This document shows positions 63,980 through 64,000 of a stretch of DNA of 64,000 nucleotides, one piece after another (within the stretch, counting starts at the first letter, position 1; every line of letters starts with the position of its first letter). Source of the DNA: Tangfeifania diversioriginum (GTDB lineage Bacteria; Bacteroidota; Bacteroidia; Bacteroidales; Prolixibacteraceae); contig NZ_FQZE01000022.1 of NCBI RefSeq assembly GCF_900141875.1, forward strand, positions 1-64,000, read 5' to 3'. Below the pieces are notes generated by a model that did no database searches, had not been told where the DNA came from, and was given only the letters and a program-made list of their open reading frames with translations. The translations under genes and the position numbers were made by a program.

Positions 63980-64000
63980 TTTATTTCAACTATTTTTCAT

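Noticed and set aside
1-64000. CRISPR arrays, rRNA genes and transposase-bearing insertion sequences.
   Set aside because: No regularly spaced repeats, rRNA signatures or transposase motifs were seen.

Overview
The window looks like chromosome from a member of the Bacteroidota, plausibly a marine or sediment Marinilabiliales/Prolixibacteraceae-type organism (lineage inferred, not tested). The reasons are a TonB-dependent receptor with a carboxypeptidase-like domain, two large DUF5916 outer-membrane proteins, Bacteroidetes-style LptD and MCE genes, the rpsF-rpsR-rplI block, and many exact copies of the Bacteroidetes -7 promoter box TAnnTTTG. There are no rRNA genes, insertion sequences with a transposase, or CRISPR arrays. 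One tRNA gene (Leu, anticodon CAG) is present.

Layout. 1-5.2 kb: end of an unidentified gene, a PAS histidine kinase, an MFS transporter and a TonB-dependent receptor. 5.2-7.9 kb: a HEPN/MNT toxin-antitoxin pair, a PhzF-like enzyme and an MscS channel. 8-13 kb: a redox operon read leftwards (NifX-like protein, odd thioredoxin-like protein, thioredoxin reductase, porin, OsmC protein, membrane thioredoxin), divergent from a Crp/Fnr regulator with an FNR-like operator in its promoter. 13-23 kb: ArfB, GtrA-like and CPBP proteins, 1-Cys peroxiredoxin, esterase, DUF1460 lipoprotein, sorbitol-type dehydrogenase, MATE pump and a DUF5916 protein. 23-28 kb: a biotin-dependent acyl-CoA carboxylase operon and the ribosomal-protein operon. 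28-37.8 kb: RidA, LptD, an MCE protein, DnaA, EamA, YigZ and pyrBI with a possible attenuator.

37.9-41.4 kb is the clearest accessory region. A tRNA-Leu gene is followed by an AT-rich, leftward four-gene cassette of unrecognised proteins. The largest has three peptidoglycan-binding-like repeats and a basic amphipathic/hydrophobic C-terminus; its partners are a two-TM protein, a short acidic protein and a 110-residue protein. A perfect 16-bp palindrome lies upstream of the cassette, and a 221-bp MITE/REP-like element with about 30-bp terminal inverted repeats lies beyond it. This is the best candidate for an undescribed system.

41.4-64 kb: a GDP-mannose 3,5-epimerase / nucleotidyltransferase-kinase / mutarotase cluster, PAP2 phosphatase and ArnT-like glycosyltransferase, lipoprotein, second DUF5916 protein, GH3 glycosidase, YkgJ-type protein, DUF2795 protein, PduO-type cobalamin adenosyltransferase, ABC ATPase, PQQ-propeller protein, a divergent isoprenoid-synthase-like protein, YebC, an APH-RapZ fusion next to a 40-residue zinc-ribbon protein, YdcF, and a FeoB-associated cysteine-rich peptide at the right edge.

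Functional links: the acyl-CoA carboxylase and the cobalamin adenosyltransferase together fit methylmalonyl-CoA/propionate metabolism. The redox operon and the peroxiredoxin fit oxidative or sulfur stress handling. LptD, MCE, PAP2, ArnT-like and epimerase genes serve the envelope. Regulation is mostly inferred from -7 boxes and intrinsic terminators read by eye.
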